Below are positions 34,343-42,669 of a DNA stretch of 64,000 bases, in pieces. Position numbers and translations under genes: made by a program. The DNA lies in contig NZ_MLFR01000005.1 in assembly GCF_002095475.1 (NCBI RefSeq), forward strand, positions 124,001 to 188,000. The letters run 5' to 3'. The notes under the pieces were generated by a model. The model searched no databases, was not told the DNA's origin, and worked only from the letters and a program-made list of their open reading frames with translations. Within the stretch, counting starts at the first letter, position 1. Each line of letters begins with the position of its first letter. This stretch comes from Pantoea rwandensis. Its GTDB lineage: Bacteria; Pseudomonadota; Gammaproteobacteria; Enterobacterales; Enterobacteriaceae.

Positions 34343-35686
34343 TTAATGCGTTTCAGAATGTGCGGATTTATCCAAGCGATCGCGCACTTGGTAATAGCTG
34401 CCGAGCAGTGGCATAAACCAGGTATTGCCGGTATAGAGCGGGTGGCCTGGCAGTGGTGACACCCCATATGGACTGGTGTTGAGCGGTGTGGCTTCGATTA
34501 AGTGGCGAGCCAAACGGTGGCCGAGCCAACTCATCATGGTGACCCCGCTGCCGTTACAGCCCACGGCATAGAAGCAACCTTGCGGTGTCTGGCCAATATG
34601 AGGCAGATAATCCAGCGTCACGGCGACTTTGCCGCCCCAGCTATGGCTGATTTTGATATCGCGTAACTGGGGAAAACGTTGCGTCAGGTGTTGATGTAAA
34701 ACCCGCGCAGACTGTTGACGATCAAGGGCATAAAAACGAGCGCGGCCACCAAACAACAACCGAGAGCCATCTGGCGAGTAACGAAAATAGTGCGTCACGC
34801 GCTGGGTTTCCGCGACGCCGCGCTGATTGGGTATCAGCGTTTGTCGCAGTTCGGCAGGGAGCGCTTCGGTGGCAATTTGATGACTGGTGACAGGAACAAT
34901 GCGTGAACGTAGATGCGCCATCTCTGGGCCAGTGTAGCCATTGGTGGCAATGATCACCTGCCGTGCGCTCACCGTGCCGCGTTCAGAGATAACCTGGTAT
35001 TGTGCACCCTGTTTTTGAATTTGGCTGACGGGGGAACGACTGCAGATCACCACGCCTGCTGCACGAACCGTACTCAATAAACCCGCGTAATAGCGTGCGG
35101 GGTTGAGCAGGCCGGCACGTTCAATCAACACGCCACCGTGATAGGCCGGGCTATCCAGTTCTGCCCGCAGCTCCTCGCGCGTCAGGATTCTTGCCTGTAT
35201 CTGGCTGACTTGGTTAAGCAAGGGTAGGCGCTTTTTCCAGCTTTCCAGATGTTGCGGGATCCACGCGGCGGCGAGGCGACCTGTTTGCCGATAATCACAG
35301 GCGATATGGTGCTGTGCGATCAGATCCTCTAGAAAGCGGTAACCGTTGGCTGCCTCAAGCAGCATCTGTTGTTTGTGTTGTTCATTGTTCTGCCTGATGG
35401 CTTTTTTCGAAGACATGGTTTTGCCCACGTTGATGCCACCTGTCACTTGGCCGCCACTCAGCGTGCTGGCCCCTTCGCCGGGCAAACCCGCTTCTATAAC
35501 CACCACCTGCTTGCCATGCTGTGCCAGAGTCAATGCGCAGCACAGCCCTGCATAGCCAGCCCCAATAATTACGTACTCCGATTGGCGCGGGACATCGGCA
35601 GGTGACGCATCTTGTGGCTGCCATTGATCCCACCAATAGGGTGACGCTTTAAAATCCTCAGTAAAAATCGCCTGATTGCCCGTCAT
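34343..35686 (-). CDS. FAD-dependent oxidoreductase (DAO/PuuB-like amine or amino-acid oxidase)
   Basis: A 447-aa flavoprotein of the D-amino-acid-oxidase fold. The Rossmann motif EYVIIGAGYAGLCCALTLAQ HGKQVVVIEAG is at residues about 37-67, EGASTLSGGQVTGGINVG follows as the FAD-loop seen in PuuB-like oxidases, and the C-terminal FYAVGCNGSGVTMMSWLGHRLA is the second FAD contact. PuuB oxidises gamma-glutamylputrescine; other relatives act on sarcosine or secondary amines. It starts after ACGAGG and is the first gene of the oxidase-hyuA-hyuB operon (9- and 12-base gaps), divergent from the IclR gene. Substrate is inferred to be an amine or imino acid. Confidence 0.87.
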   Translation of the reverse strand: MTGNQAIFTEDFKASPYWWDQWQPQDASPADVPRQSEYVIIGAGYAGLCCALTLAQHGKQVVVIEAGLPGEGASTLSGGQVTGGINVGKTMSSKKAIRQNNEQHKQQMLLEAANGYRFLEDLIAQHHIACDYRQTGRLAAAWIPQHLESWKKRLPLLNQVSQIQARILTREELRAELDSPAYHGGVLIERAGLLNPARYYAGLLSTVRAAGVVICSRSPVSQIQKQGAQYQVISERGTVSARQVIIATNGYTGPEMAHLRSRIVPVTSHQIATEALPAELRQTLIPNQRGVAETQRVTHYFRYSPDGSRLLFGGRARFYALDRQQSARVLHQHLTQRFPQLRDIKISHSWGGKVAVTLDYLPHIGQTPQGCFYAVGCNGSGVTMMSWLGHRLARHLIEATPLNTSPYGVSPLPGHPLYTGNTWFMPLLGSYYQVRDRLDKSAHSETH

Positions 35687-35751
35687 CGCAATGCCTCGTA
35701 AAAACGAACGTATTCATCGCATCGGCTGAAAAGTTAGCCGTTCCACAATAA

Positions 35752-35764
35752 GGAATGCCATTCC
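35752..35764. promoter_or_regulatory. Palindromic site near the oxidase-hyuAB promoter (candidate IclR operator)
   Basis: GGAATGCCATTCC is a perfect inverted repeat. The related GGAATGCCATACC occurs at 36863-36875 before the MHS transporter. It is 66 bases upstream of the oxidase start. Binding by the adjacent IclR protein is inferred. Confidence 0.5.
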
Positions 35765-35870
35765 ACCAAAATAACTTGGCATGATTTCGCCGCTGCTGCA
35801 AGTGTAAAAATTAAGCACTGAGCGTGAAATGTGGTCACTGCGGATGAAAACGCCGGGCAGCAGATGGCAG

Positions 35871-35893
35871 GCTGTGCCATATTACGGCACAGC
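35871..35893. promoter_or_regulatory. Inverted repeat upstream of the iclR-type gene (candidate operator)
   Basis: GCTGTGCC-ATATTAC-GGCACAGC is a perfect 8-bp inverted repeat 42 bases before ATG 35935. Read on the other strand its core TGCCGTAATATGGCA matches TACCGTAATATGGAA at 36872-36886 in 13 of 15 positions, which suggests one regulator binds both promoters. Confidence 0.6.
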
Positions 35894-35934
35894 AATAGGG
35901 GACATTGAGATTAGTCAGTCAAAAGGGTGAAACA

Positions 35935-36684
35935 ATGCAGAGCCTGATTAAGAGTCTGAAAGTGTTGGAAATGGTGGCTGAGAAGCAGCCTGTTAGCGTG
36001 GGTGAGTTGGCCAAAATCATGTCCATGCCTAAGACAACGGCGCAGCGTATCCTGTGGACTTTTCACGAAGCAGGTTGGCTGCGTCTTATCGAAGGGGACA
36101 TGCCGCGCTGGACGGTGAGTCCTCGCGTGCTGAGTGTGCGACCGATTGAATTGGCAGGAGGAGGTCTGGCCGCCGCCGTTCAGGAACCGATGGCAGAGTT
36201 GCGCGATCTCACTCAGGAAACGGTGTATGTCTCAGTGTATGACGGCAATGGAGCGGTAGTGGTGATTGATCGCTTAGAAAGCCCGCATCCTGTCCGGGCG
36301 GTCAGTCCTATCGGCGATATCGCCCCCATTCATTCCACGGCAAACGGTATGTCAATCCTGGCCTTCCTGCCAGACATCCAGCTTGAAAAGATTCTCAACG
36401 GAGAATTGAGCGCGTTTAACCCCGCCACCATCACTGACGCCGATAAACTTCGCGATGAACTGGCGCAGGTGCGCGAGAGAGGATACTCCATTAACCGTGG
36501 ATATTATCGCTCTGGCATTTTCGCGATAGGGGCACCTATTTTTGATGCCGCGCATCAGCCGGTTGCCAGTATTTGTATCTCAATGCCCGATTCCCGCTAC
36601 CGCGAAGACAAGATTGCGGAATGGGGGACACTGACGATGAAAGCCGCACAGGCCATTGGCTTCCAGAGAAATGCCAGAGGCTAA
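35935..36684 (+). CDS. IclR family transcriptional regulator
   Basis: A 249-aa IclR regulator. ATG 35935 (AAGGG upstream) is preferred over a TTG 30 bases earlier. The winged HTH is in residues about 1-62 (SLIKSLKVLEMVAEKQPVSV, GELAKIMSMPKTTAQRILWT) and the effector domain follows (TVYVSVYDGNGAVVVIDRLE, IHSTANGMSILAFLPD, GYSINRGYYRSGIFAIGAPIF). It is flanked by the divergent oxidase-hyuAB operon and the downstream MHS transporter; shared dyads in the promoters make it their probable regulator. Confidence 0.9.
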   Translation: MQSLIKSLKVLEMVAEKQPVSVGELAKIMSMPKTTAQRILWTFHEAGWLRLIEGDMPRWTVSPRVLSVRPIELAGGGLAAAVQEPMAELRDLTQETVYVSVYDGNGAVVVIDRLESPHPVRAVSPIGDIAPIHSTANGMSILAFLPDIQLEKILNGELSAFNPATITDADKLRDELAQVRERGYSINRGYYRSGIFAIGAPIFDAAHQPVASICISMPDSRYREDKIAEWGTLTMKAAQAIGFQRNARG

Positions 36685-36862
36685 TAGCATGACGCGATGA
36701 CAGCGTAGTTGGGTTGTTATCGCGTTATAAAATAATGATATTTATTGGTTTATCCTGCACTCCTCTCTCTTTTGTCAGCTCGACAAACGGCCGTGTGACC
36801 CATAGCTAAATCCTCTCACCCGCATATTGACGTCTAATTTTTACTCGATTAACGTAATTATC

Positions 36863-36886
36863 GGAATGCCATACCGTAATATGGAA
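36863..36886. promoter_or_regulatory. Candidate IclR-type operator upstream of the MHS transporter
   Basis: GGAATGCCATACC (36863-36875) resembles the palindrome at 35752, and the overlapping TACCGTAATATGGAA (36872-36886) resembles the core of the site at 35871. CCATA-N6-TATGG forms a dyad here. Position about 65 bases before the transporter start fits an operator. Confidence 0.55.
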
Positions 36887-36951
36887 TGACTTGATCATTC
36901 TGACTCGCGTTCAACTGACCGTGCTGTTATGCGGTGAAGATGGGGTTAATC

Positions 36952-38322
36952 ATGACAACTTCTGCCACGCTTCCTGTGGTGACACCCGAGATGCAACGGA
37001 AAACGCTTATCGGTGCTGTTGCTGGCAATCTGGTCGAGTTTCTCGACTTTGCGCTCTATGGCCTGTTGGCCAGTGTGATTTCACGAATATTCTTCCCGCA
37101 GGATGCGCCACTCACCGCCTTACTCTCCGTACTGTTGCTTTACGCATCCAGTTTTCTGGTGCGCCCGATTGGCGGGATCGTGCTTGGACTGGCGGGTGAC
37201 CGATGGGGGAGAAGAACGGTTTTGATGATTACCATTACCGGGATGAGTGTGGTGACGGGGTTAACCGCATTGTTACCGACTTACGCACAGGCTGGAACCA
37301 CAGCGACGGTGTTGCTGGTGGTGTGTCGATTGATTCAGGGCTTCTTTGCCGGCGGTGAATATGCAACGGCCACCGACTATATCGTCGAGAACAGTGACCA
37401 GAAACGCCGGGCATTTAGGGCTTCATTTTCCCCGATTGGTGCGTATATCGGCACCGTGATCGCGGTGGGCCTCTACACGCTGTTATCGTCGTGGATCACT
37501 ACCGCTCAGATGGAAGTGTGGGGTTGGCGCGTGCTGTTTGCTATCGGCTTCCCACTGGGTTTAGTGGGGTTATTGATTCGTCGTAAGCTGGATGAGAGTC
37601 CAGAATTTCGCGCGGTTGAGCGTGCGCGTCTGGAGAAAGACTTGCGCCCACCGACCATGGGTGAAGTGATCCGCTCACAGTGGAAAAACATGCTGATCTT
37701 TATATCGATATTGATGAGTCATACGCTGCCAAACTATTTGATACTCGGCTTCTTCGCGACTTACCTCACCACCTTTGTTGGTTTGGCAAAACCCGATGCG
37801 GCGATAGCAGTACTGGTCTCCCAGTTCGTATTGATTTTTAGCACGCTATTGCATGGCTATCTTAGCGATGTCGTGGGCCGTAAACGCTGGTTAATGCTGG
37901 GCTGCGTGTTGGTGATCCCGGCGATGTTTTTTGCCTTTACCTATGCCGAGCATGGCACGCTGAACAGTGCCATTATCGCGGCAGTCGTGCCCGTGATGAT
38001 TTTCCCGATGGTCACCAGCGGCATGACGATCAGTCTGGTGGATATGTTCCCGGCAGACATGCGCGCCTCTGCAGGGGCGATGGCGTATAACACTGGGACG
38101 GCGTTGTTTGGTGGAACGGCTCCACTGATTGGCGCGGCGTTGATTGGCTGGTCAGGCAGTGCTTTTACGTTGGTTTACTACGTCGCGGCGGTGGCAATAA
38201 TGTCCTTTATTTCGATTGGCTTATGGTTTAAATACTCACCCAAAACGGTGACGCATACCGTCGGTGCAGGGAATTCTATACCGTTGCAACAACGTGTCGA
38301 AAGCACCAGTAAAAGCCAGTGA
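36952..38322 (+). CDS. MFS transporter, metabolite:H+ symporter (MHS) family
   Basis: A 456-aa major facilitator protein like ProP, CitA and ShiA. The start is ATG 36952 (GGGG upstream); GTG 36934 and ATG 36940 are also in frame but lack spacing. The first helix GAVAGNLVEFLDFALYGLLA matches the MHS signature (normally GNxxEWYDFxxYG, here EFLDFALYG), followed by RPIGGIVLGLAGDRWGRRTV and GFFAGGEYATATDYIVENS. MHS carriers import organic acids, betaines or osmolytes. It is probably the uptake system for the substrate of the oxidase/HyuAB route. Confidence 0.88.
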   Translation: MTTSATLPVVTPEMQRKTLIGAVAGNLVEFLDFALYGLLASVISRIFFPQDAPLTALLSVLLLYASSFLVRPIGGIVLGLAGDRWGRRTVLMITITGMSVVTGLTALLPTYAQAGTTATVLLVVCRLIQGFFAGGEYATATDYIVENSDQKRRAFRASFSPIGAYIGTVIAVGLYTLLSSWITTAQMEVWGWRVLFAIGFPLGLVGLLIRRKLDESPEFRAVERARLEKDLRPPTMGEVIRSQWKNMLIFISILMSHTLPNYLILGFFATYLTTFVGLAKPDAAIAVLVSQFVLIFSTLLHGYLSDVVGRKRWLMLGCVLVIPAMFFAFTYAEHGTLNSAIIAAVVPVMIFPMVTSGMTISLVDMFPADMRASAGAMAYNTGTALFGGTAPLIGAALIGWSGSAFTLVYYVAAVAIMSFISIGLWFKYSPKTVTHTVGAGNSIPLQQRVESTSKSQ

Positions 38323-38342
38323 AATAACCCGAAGAGGTTGAG

Positions 38343-38375
38343 CAGAATAAGGGACGTGGCGAGTCCCTTATTCTG
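38343..38375. terminator. Bidirectional terminator between MHS transporter and diguanylate cyclase
   Basis: CAGAATAAGGGAC and GTCCCTTATTCTG form a perfect 13-bp stem with a 7-base loop between the convergent genes ending at 38322 and 38377; AT-rich arms supply T tracts on both strands. Confidence 0.85.
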
Positions 38376-38376
38376 T

Positions 38377-39930
38377 TTATGGCATTGATTTATCTCGGCC
38401 GCTGCGTTTTGCCAGGTATAAAGCGCTATCAGCGTCTTGTTTTAATTGTTCTGCCTCACCAGGTTTACCGGTTGACGTCAGGGTGCTGTAACCTGCACTG
38501 ATGGTTACAACGCCCGCCGCGATATCCGAACTTTCGTGAGCGATACCCGTTTCTGCAACGAATTTGACCGCGCGTTCAGCCACTTTTTGCGCTTCCAAAA
38601 GCGAGGTACAGGGCAGGATAATCGCGAACTCTTCGCCGCCATAACGCGCCACAACATCACCGTGATAATGCACGCTATCTTTCAACGCCAGGCTCACATC
38701 CTGCAAGCACTCGTCACCCGCCACGTGTCCATAGGTATCGTTATAACGCTTGAAGAAATCGATATCGATCATCACCAGCGAGAGGGGGTCTCCGGTCTTT
38801 TCCGAACGTAACAGCGCCTGCTCCAGCAGCCCATCGAACTGGCGACGGTTGGCGAGCCCGGTCAAGCCGTCAACCAAAGCGAGTGACTGCAAGGTATGGT
38901 TTATCGTGGTGAGTTCGTCACGTACATGCGTAAGCTCAACCTGATTTCGCACATTGGTTCCGACCTGACGCAAAACAAAGATGCCCATCCCAGAAATGGT
39001 AAAAAGCAGCATGATGTTGAGCAGGACATTAGTCAGATTCGCGCTCATCCATTCCATCAGCAGGCGGCTACGGTCATAGCCTGCGGTGACGATCAGTGGA
39101 TAGCGTTCAAGGCGTGCATAGCCGAAGACGCGTTCAACGCCATCTAGCGTCGATTGCCACGTGGCGCTGCCGCTGGAGCTGGCTTTGAGTTCGCTTTTGA
39201 ATAACGGGCTGGCAGAGAGGGTTCGGCCAATAAAACTATCCGGGAAAGGGCGAATATAGAGTGCAGTCGCATCCGCCAGAATCAGGCCCAATACATCCTT
39301 TTCGCCCAGCGTGTAATAGCTGTAATACTGTCTGAAATAGTCCACTTTCACCGTCGCCAACGCAACGCCTGCGAAGTTACCGGCGCTATCATTAAGACGC
39401 ACCGATACCGGTATCACCAGGTCACCGGTGGAACGACTGCGAATCACATGGCTAATATGAATATCCATGCTGGTATGGGTGCGATGCCAGATAAAATAAT
39501 CGCGGTCGGCATTACTGGCGTTGGTCGGCACAAAGTTGCCCGATGAAGCGACCCAGTGACCTGCCGTATCGTAAACAAACAACCCATGCAGCTGAGGCAA
39601 TTTGCTCTGCTGATCTTTTATCTGATGAAGGAACATGGGGCTTGCGGCAAATTCGTTACCGTTTTGCCGCAACTGCCTTACCGCATCTGCCAGGGTAATA
39701 TCCACCTGTAGAAAAGCGTCCTCAGCTTGTTTCGCCAGCGACAGCGAGAGGTTGCGTGCGTCCTCTTCTTTTTCAGTGATATCCAACCGCCAGGAGTGCC
39801 AAAGTGACCACGTATTAATGCCGATAACCAGCAAGCTGATCAGCAATAAAAATACGCTCATGCTTCTGCCCAGCGATGTGGTTAACAGACGTGGCTTACT
39901 CTCTGAGATAACACGTTTACGCATTGACAC
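38377..39930 (-). CDS. Membrane-anchored diguanylate cyclase (dCache-GGDEF)
   Basis: A 517-aa c-di-GMP synthase. A first membrane segment (SVFLLLISLLVIGINTWSLW, about residues 25-45) and a second (LLNIMLLFTISGMGIFVL, about 300-320) enclose a periplasmic Cache-type sensor that includes ATVKVDYFRQYYSYYTLGEK. The C-terminal GGDEF domain runs from DGLTGLANRRQFDGLL to the end, with active site RYGGEEF and metal-binding DIDFFKRYNDTYGHVAGD. The product-inhibition I-site RxxD five residues before GGEEF is replaced by YHGD, so feedback inhibition may be absent. It would link an external small-molecule signal to motility or biofilm control. Confidence 0.92.
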   Translation of the reverse strand: MSMRKRVISESKPRLLTTSLGRSMSVFLLLISLLVIGINTWSLWHSWRLDITEKEEDARNLSLSLAKQAEDAFLQVDITLADAVRQLRQNGNEFAASPMFLHQIKDQQSKLPQLHGLFVYDTAGHWVASSGNFVPTNASNADRDYFIWHRTHTSMDIHISHVIRSRSTGDLVIPVSVRLNDSAGNFAGVALATVKVDYFRQYYSYYTLGEKDVLGLILADATALYIRPFPDSFIGRTLSASPLFKSELKASSSGSATWQSTLDGVERVFGYARLERYPLIVTAGYDRSRLLMEWMSANLTNVLLNIMLLFTISGMGIFVLRQVGTNVRNQVELTHVRDELTTINHTLQSLALVDGLTGLANRRQFDGLLEQALLRSEKTGDPLSLVMIDIDFFKRYNDTYGHVAGDECLQDVSLALKDSVHYHGDVVARYGGEEFAIILPCTSLLEAQKVAERAVKFVAETGIAHESSDIAAGVVTISAGYSTLTSTGKPGEAEQLKQDADSALYLAKRSGRDKSMP

Positions 39931-40065
39931 TCTTATTAGATGGCTGACAAAGTGGGCCGAATTAAGACCAATATTACTAGAAACCAGACACAGTAATAAG
40001 CGAATAAAGGATAATTTATTCTGTGTTTCTTAACCCGCCTTGGTGTTTAGTCAGCCATCGCTGCA

Positions 40066-41544
40066 TTAATCAGAACATGGCACGACCTTGCTGTTATTCT
40101 TTTTAGGGTGCAGATGAAATAAGAGATAGCTTGCCAGCGCCAGGCAACCAACACCCGTTGCGCCGTAGGTCAGTACACCTGAAAACCCCTCGGTTAATAC
40201 CTGCGCGGCCACTTCAGGGTTCAGCGAAACCTGACTCCCCCCCGCAATCTGTTCTGCCATTCTGTAGCTATCAACAAGTGTCGGCATTAGCCGTTGTAAG
40301 CTGGCTGAGACACCGGTCACCAGCAAACTTCCCATTAGCGCAATATTGATGGCCAGCGAGATCAGGCGAGCGCTGATATCAATTCCAGAGGCCATTCCCA
40401 CGCGGTTAGGCGTGACAGCACTGGTGGTGGTGTTGGTGACGGGCGTATTGGTCAGTCCGAGCGCCGTCCCGGCCAACAGCGCACCCGGCAGGAGACTAAA
40501 ATGATAATCCACTGCGTATTTCATTAGCACAAAACCCAAGCCTATTGTCATCAACCCCAGCGGTATGACGCGCGCCGCGCCAAAACGCAGCACCAGCTTT
40601 TCACCGATCGGCGGCATCAATAAGGTTGGCAAAGTGTAGGCAAGCAGGGCCATACCGGTTGCCATGCTGCTATAACCGAGACCGCTTTGATAATAAACGG
40701 GCAGATAGATCATCAATGGCCAAAAGCTAAAGTTCATGCCAATCGAGCCCATCAGTGCACCAGAAAAAGGACGAATGCGGAACACGGAGAAATCGAACAT
40801 CGGATGCGGATGACGCTGCTCGATACCGATAAACAGCGTTGTGCTGAGTAAAATCAGTAGCATGATAAGGCGGGCCTGTAAGCTGCTCCAGCCGAGATAG
40901 CCACCCTGGGTGATGAGATAGGTCACCCCGACCACGCTGACCGTTAGGGTAACCAAACCGCCCACATCGATCTGTTTGGCTTCATGATCGTGAGACTCAA
41001 CCACGTTTCTCAACGCCAGAAAGAGGGTGAGTAACGCAATAGCGCCATGCACCAAGAATACCCATTGCCAGCTAAACCACGCCACCAGCATCCCGCCGAT
41101 GATGGGACCAAAGCCCAGGCCAAACCCAAAGGTAATGCCCCATGCGGCAAAGGCTCGGCTGCGCGCTTTTCCCTGCGGAAACTGCGACGAGAGTATCGCG
41201 ATCAAGCAGGTCAACATCGCGCCACCGCTTAATCCTTGCAAGAAACGTCCGACAATCAGCCACAAGGTACTGCCGGCCAGCCCACACATCACCGAGGTCA
41301 AGCCAAAGCCAATAATGCTGATGATGAAAATCCGTTTACGGCCATAGTTATCCGCCAGTGTCCCGGTGGCCATCAATACCGCAGTGCAGGCGAGGGTGTA
41401 AGCATTCATGATCCATTGCAACTCACGGAAATTGGCCTGCATCTCCTTTTCCAGCACGGGTAAAATCACCGGCACGCTGGAGATTTCTAGCCCCGACATT
41501 AACGCGGCCAAACATACCGCCAGCAGTGCTAACATATTCTTCAT
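40066..41544 (-). CDS. MFS transporter, DHA2 family (14 membrane segments), probable drug exporter
   Basis: A 492-aa EmrB/QacA-type exporter. ATG 41544 is chosen (AGGGA upstream); an in-frame extension of 49 residues has no membrane or ribosome signals and crosses the divergent gene's promoter. Motif A-like LADNYGRKRIFIIS follows helix 2, and GRFLQGLSGGAMLTCLIAIL is the DHA2 helix-5 motif. It is divergent from the GlxA-type regulator (117 bases between starts), which probably controls it. It would expel an unknown toxic compound. Confidence 0.88.
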   Translation of the reverse strand: MKNMLALLAVCLAALMSGLEISSVPVILPVLEKEMQANFRELQWIMNAYTLACTAVLMATGTLADNYGRKRIFIISIIGFGLTSVMCGLAGSTLWLIVGRFLQGLSGGAMLTCLIAILSSQFPQGKARSRAFAAWGITFGFGLGFGPIIGGMLVAWFSWQWVFLVHGAIALLTLFLALRNVVESHDHEAKQIDVGGLVTLTVSVVGVTYLITQGGYLGWSSLQARLIMLLILLSTTLFIGIEQRHPHPMFDFSVFRIRPFSGALMGSIGMNFSFWPLMIYLPVYYQSGLGYSSMATGMALLAYTLPTLLMPPIGEKLVLRFGAARVIPLGLMTIGLGFVLMKYAVDYHFSLLPGALLAGTALGLTNTPVTNTTTSAVTPNRVGMASGIDISARLISLAINIALMGSLLVTGVSASLQRLMPTLVDSYRMAEQIAGGSQVSLNPEVAAQVLTEGFSGVLTYGATGVGCLALASYLLFHLHPKKNNSKVVPCSD

Positions 41545-41661
41545 ACTCAATCCCTGTACAACGTTAAGAGGGAGCCAGCATGAAAGATTGGGGCAAAGGT
41601 GGAAATCGATGCGCATGCCATATATCGTCAAGATCGTGCCAACATCCTCAATAAGGTTCCC

Positions 41662-42669
41662 ATGCATATCACTGATTCCCTTCGGGCTCACGCTGTCGCG
41701 CCAAAAAACAGGCGGCTGGTGCTATTGGCCTATGAATGCCTCTGTACCTTTGAATTCGGTATTGCGGTGGAAGCCTTTGGACGTGTCGATGAGGTGCTCG
41801 GTGAGCCGCTGTATGATTTAAGCGTGGCCTCTGTGGAGGAGGGCGTGTTTGGCGCACAGGGGGGCGTTCGCCTGGTGGTCGATGGGGGGCTGGAAATGCT
41901 TGAAGACGCTGGCACCATTGTGATTCCCGGCTGGCGCAGTGTGTATGAGCCCGCATCAGAACAGCTCATTATTGCGTTGCAACGCGCTCACCAAAACGGT
42001 TCACGCATTGTCTCCATCTGCGCGGGGAGTTTTGTACTGGGCGAGGCAGGACTACTCAATGGGAAACGTGCGACGGCGCACTGGAACAGCACGCAAATTC
42101 TGGCGCAGAGATTTCCTGAAGTGCAGGTTGAACATGGCATGATTTATGTCGATGAGGGCAGTGTGATCACCTCCGCAGGTGGCGCGGCGGGTGTCGATCT
42201 CTGCCTGCATCTTATCCGTCGTGACTATGGCATTGAGGTGGCCAATCGTACCGCTCGTCGAATGGTGACGCCGCCGCTGCGCGAAGGTAGCCAGGCCCAG
42301 TGGATCCAACAACCTGTGCCACTGCGCCAAACTAAAAGCCTCGCCCCGCTGCTGGATGATTTGCGAACTCACCTCACTACCCCGATGGTGATTGAAGCGT
42401 TGGCACAGCAAGTTGGCATGAGCCGCCGCACCTTCATCCGTCGATTTCATACCGCCACCGGGACTTCACCGGGAGAGTGGATGCTCGGTATCCGCCTCGA
42501 AAAAGCTTGTGCTCTGCTGGAGAACGAAAGGCTGAGCATCGAGCAGGTGGCAGAACAGTCGGGCTTCGGTTCTCCTGAGACGTTACGTCATCATTTCAGA
42601 CAGCGGTTGCACACCTCACCGACAAAATGGCGTAAGGCATTCAATGCCCAAAGATTGATGGTCAGTTAG
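41662..42669 (+). CDS. GlxA family AraC-type regulator (DJ-1/PfpI domain + HTH)
   Basis: A 335-aa regulator. ATG 41662 has AAGG nine bases before it; the longer in-frame version would overlap the promoter. The N-terminal half is a DJ-1/PfpI-like amidotransferase fold (NRRLVLLAYECLCTFEFGIA, IVSICAGSFVLGEAGLLNGK with the nucleophile-elbow cysteine, ATAHW). The C-terminal half is an AraC HTH pair (ALAQQVGMSRRTFIRRFHTA TGTSP; IEQVAEQSGFGSPETLRHHF). It probably controls the divergent DHA2 exporter. It overlaps the convergent FhuB-type gene by eight bases. Confidence 0.9.
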   Translation: MHITDSLRAHAVAPKNRRLVLLAYECLCTFEFGIAVEAFGRVDEVLGEPLYDLSVASVEEGVFGAQGGVRLVVDGGLEMLEDAGTIVIPGWRSVYEPASEQLIIALQRAHQNGSRIVSICAGSFVLGEAGLLNGKRATAHWNSTQILAQRFPEVQVEHGMIYVDEGSVITSAGGAAGVDLCLHLIRRDYGIEVANRTARRMVTPPLREGSQAQWIQQPVPLRQTKSLAPLLDDLRTHLTTPMVIEALAQQVGMSRRTFIRRFHTATGTSPGEWMLGIRLEKACALLENERLSIEQVAEQSGFGSPETLRHHFRQRLHTSPTKWRKAFNAQRLMVS

